From NCBI GenBank assembly GCA_949126835.1, contig OX421500.1, positions 23,919,731-23,983,730 of the forward strand: a stretch of 64,000 nucleotides of DNA, read 5' to 3'. The stretch is from Anisus vortex (lineage: Eukaryota > Mollusca > Gastropoda > Planorbidae). Numbering within the stretch: position 1 is the stretch's first letter; each line of letters starts with the position of its first letter. This document shows positions 63,199 through 64,000 of this stretch, piece after piece. Below the pieces are notes generated by a model. The model was not told the DNA's origin. It did no database searches and saw only the letters and a program-made list of their open reading frames with translations. The translations under genes and the position numbers were made by a program.

Positions 63199-63969
63199 TG
63201 TAAATTACATACTCTACACTATAAACACTAAACGTTACACAAGCTACTCTATACGAAAGAGAGTAAAAACCAAACAATTAGATATTTCGTTTTTATTTTT
63301 CTAAATTCTTTTTTCAGAAGCAGTAAAGACAGTAAAAATGGCTCATTAAATGTTAATCATAAATAATTTTGGGAGACATAGATCATTTGATGCATATGTT
63401 TCTCTTCATTTTGTCAAGTTTATTTTCTGTTATATTTGTAGAATACACTGTTCTCTACTATTACCATATCTGTAGACAAGAAATTTAAATCACAATATTT
63501 AAGATCCAATTAGTAAATAATTCACCATTAAAATAATAATATGTGTATAGTCATGTCACTATAACGAGCAATTAGTATAAACAATATATATAATGACATG
63601 AGGAAAGGAGGGCAGAGGGTGACATGTGCCCCTAAACCTCGCCCAGACCTCACCTTTTTTTTAAATATTATATATATAAGACATTTATATATAATTAACG
63701 TAATTATAAATGTTGTTAGTATTCACTTTTATATATTTAACTAACCAAATTCTCATAGGACTACAATTAATTTTTTTTAGAAAATGAAAATTCAAAACTT
63801 TGAAGTATGTAATAAATATATTTCTTACGTTTTAAATATTTATGAAGGGATGTACTATTTGTTTTTAAAAACGTTTAAGGGGAAATTGTACACAAGTTCA
63901 GAATAAGCCTGTAACCCCCCCCCCCCCCCCCAAATTCCAGTACCGTGCACTACATCCTATTCATTCACC
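63199..63969. other. Unassigned AT-rich sequence with a C-run
   Basis: About 770 bp with no gene. A 17-base C-run at about 63917-63933 may be an assembly-sensitive site. Confidence 0.5.
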
Positions 63970-64000
63970 CAGTGGCGTAGCCAGGTTTTGACGCTGGGGA
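63970..64000 (+). mobile_element. Probable start of a further DNA transposon
   Basis: CAGTGGCGTAGCCAGG at 63970-63985 is a terminus motif often seen in hAT-type elements of animals. Only the first 31 bases are in the window, so this rests on the end motif alone. Confidence 0.4.

Noticed and set aside
1..64000. CRISPR arrays or bacterial operons
   Set aside because: All direct repeats are satellites, minisatellites or LTRs without unique spacers, and all coding sequence is eukaryotic transposon type.

Overview
This is an animal (eukaryotic) genomic window with no convincing host gene. It is one large AT-rich satellite array plus many transposable elements. There are no operons, bacterial genes or CRISPR arrays. 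The transposon types (Ty3-like LTR elements, LINEs, hAT, Helitron, TTAA- and TA-target DNA elements, a tRNA-derived SINE) and the AT-rich composition point to an invertebrate metazoan. A mollusc is plausible but cannot be proven from this sequence.

Layout. 1-4652 is a minus-strand Ty3-like LTR element with one long open frame (gag, protease, remnants of integrase, a new C-terminal hydrophobic segment, no reverse transcriptase); its 3' LTR lies off the left edge. 4653-50797 is a satellite built from an ~11-bp monomer (consensus like ACTATATTYRA), ordered into higher-order repeats of about 0.6, 1.5, 2.2 and 5.4 kb. It is interrupted by a TIR element with a TA target duplication (5128-7065), a tRNA-derived SINE (14549-14821), a solo LTR (14943-15222), a complete young LTR retrotransposon (20324-27219), a TTAA-target element (37893-39139), two copies of one Helitron-like insertion (39479-39895, 44830-45248) and a unique 142-bp insert (50577-50718). 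Because the satellite is itself repeated, undisturbed copies act as natural empty sites and confirm the ends and target duplications of most insertions.

50798-54438 holds two G-rich minisatellites with several smaller repeats between them. 54783-56530 is a decayed minus-strand LINE whose 3' end abuts a 31-bp tandem repeat. 57017-63190 appears to be one ~6.2-kb hAT-type transposon that was itself hit by a 5'-truncated LINE (57.4-60.1 kb). The window ends in what looks like the start of another DNA transposon.

The most interesting items are: (1) an LTR element in which integrase precedes reverse transcriptase, the reverse of normal Ty3 order, with a tRNA-Pro primer site and a triplicated primer-site leader; (2) its relative at the left edge, which has lost reverse transcriptase through several deletions yet keeps 907 open codons and gains a membrane-like tail; (3) the helically phased 11-bp satellite with a recurring conserved box and strict strand asymmetry.
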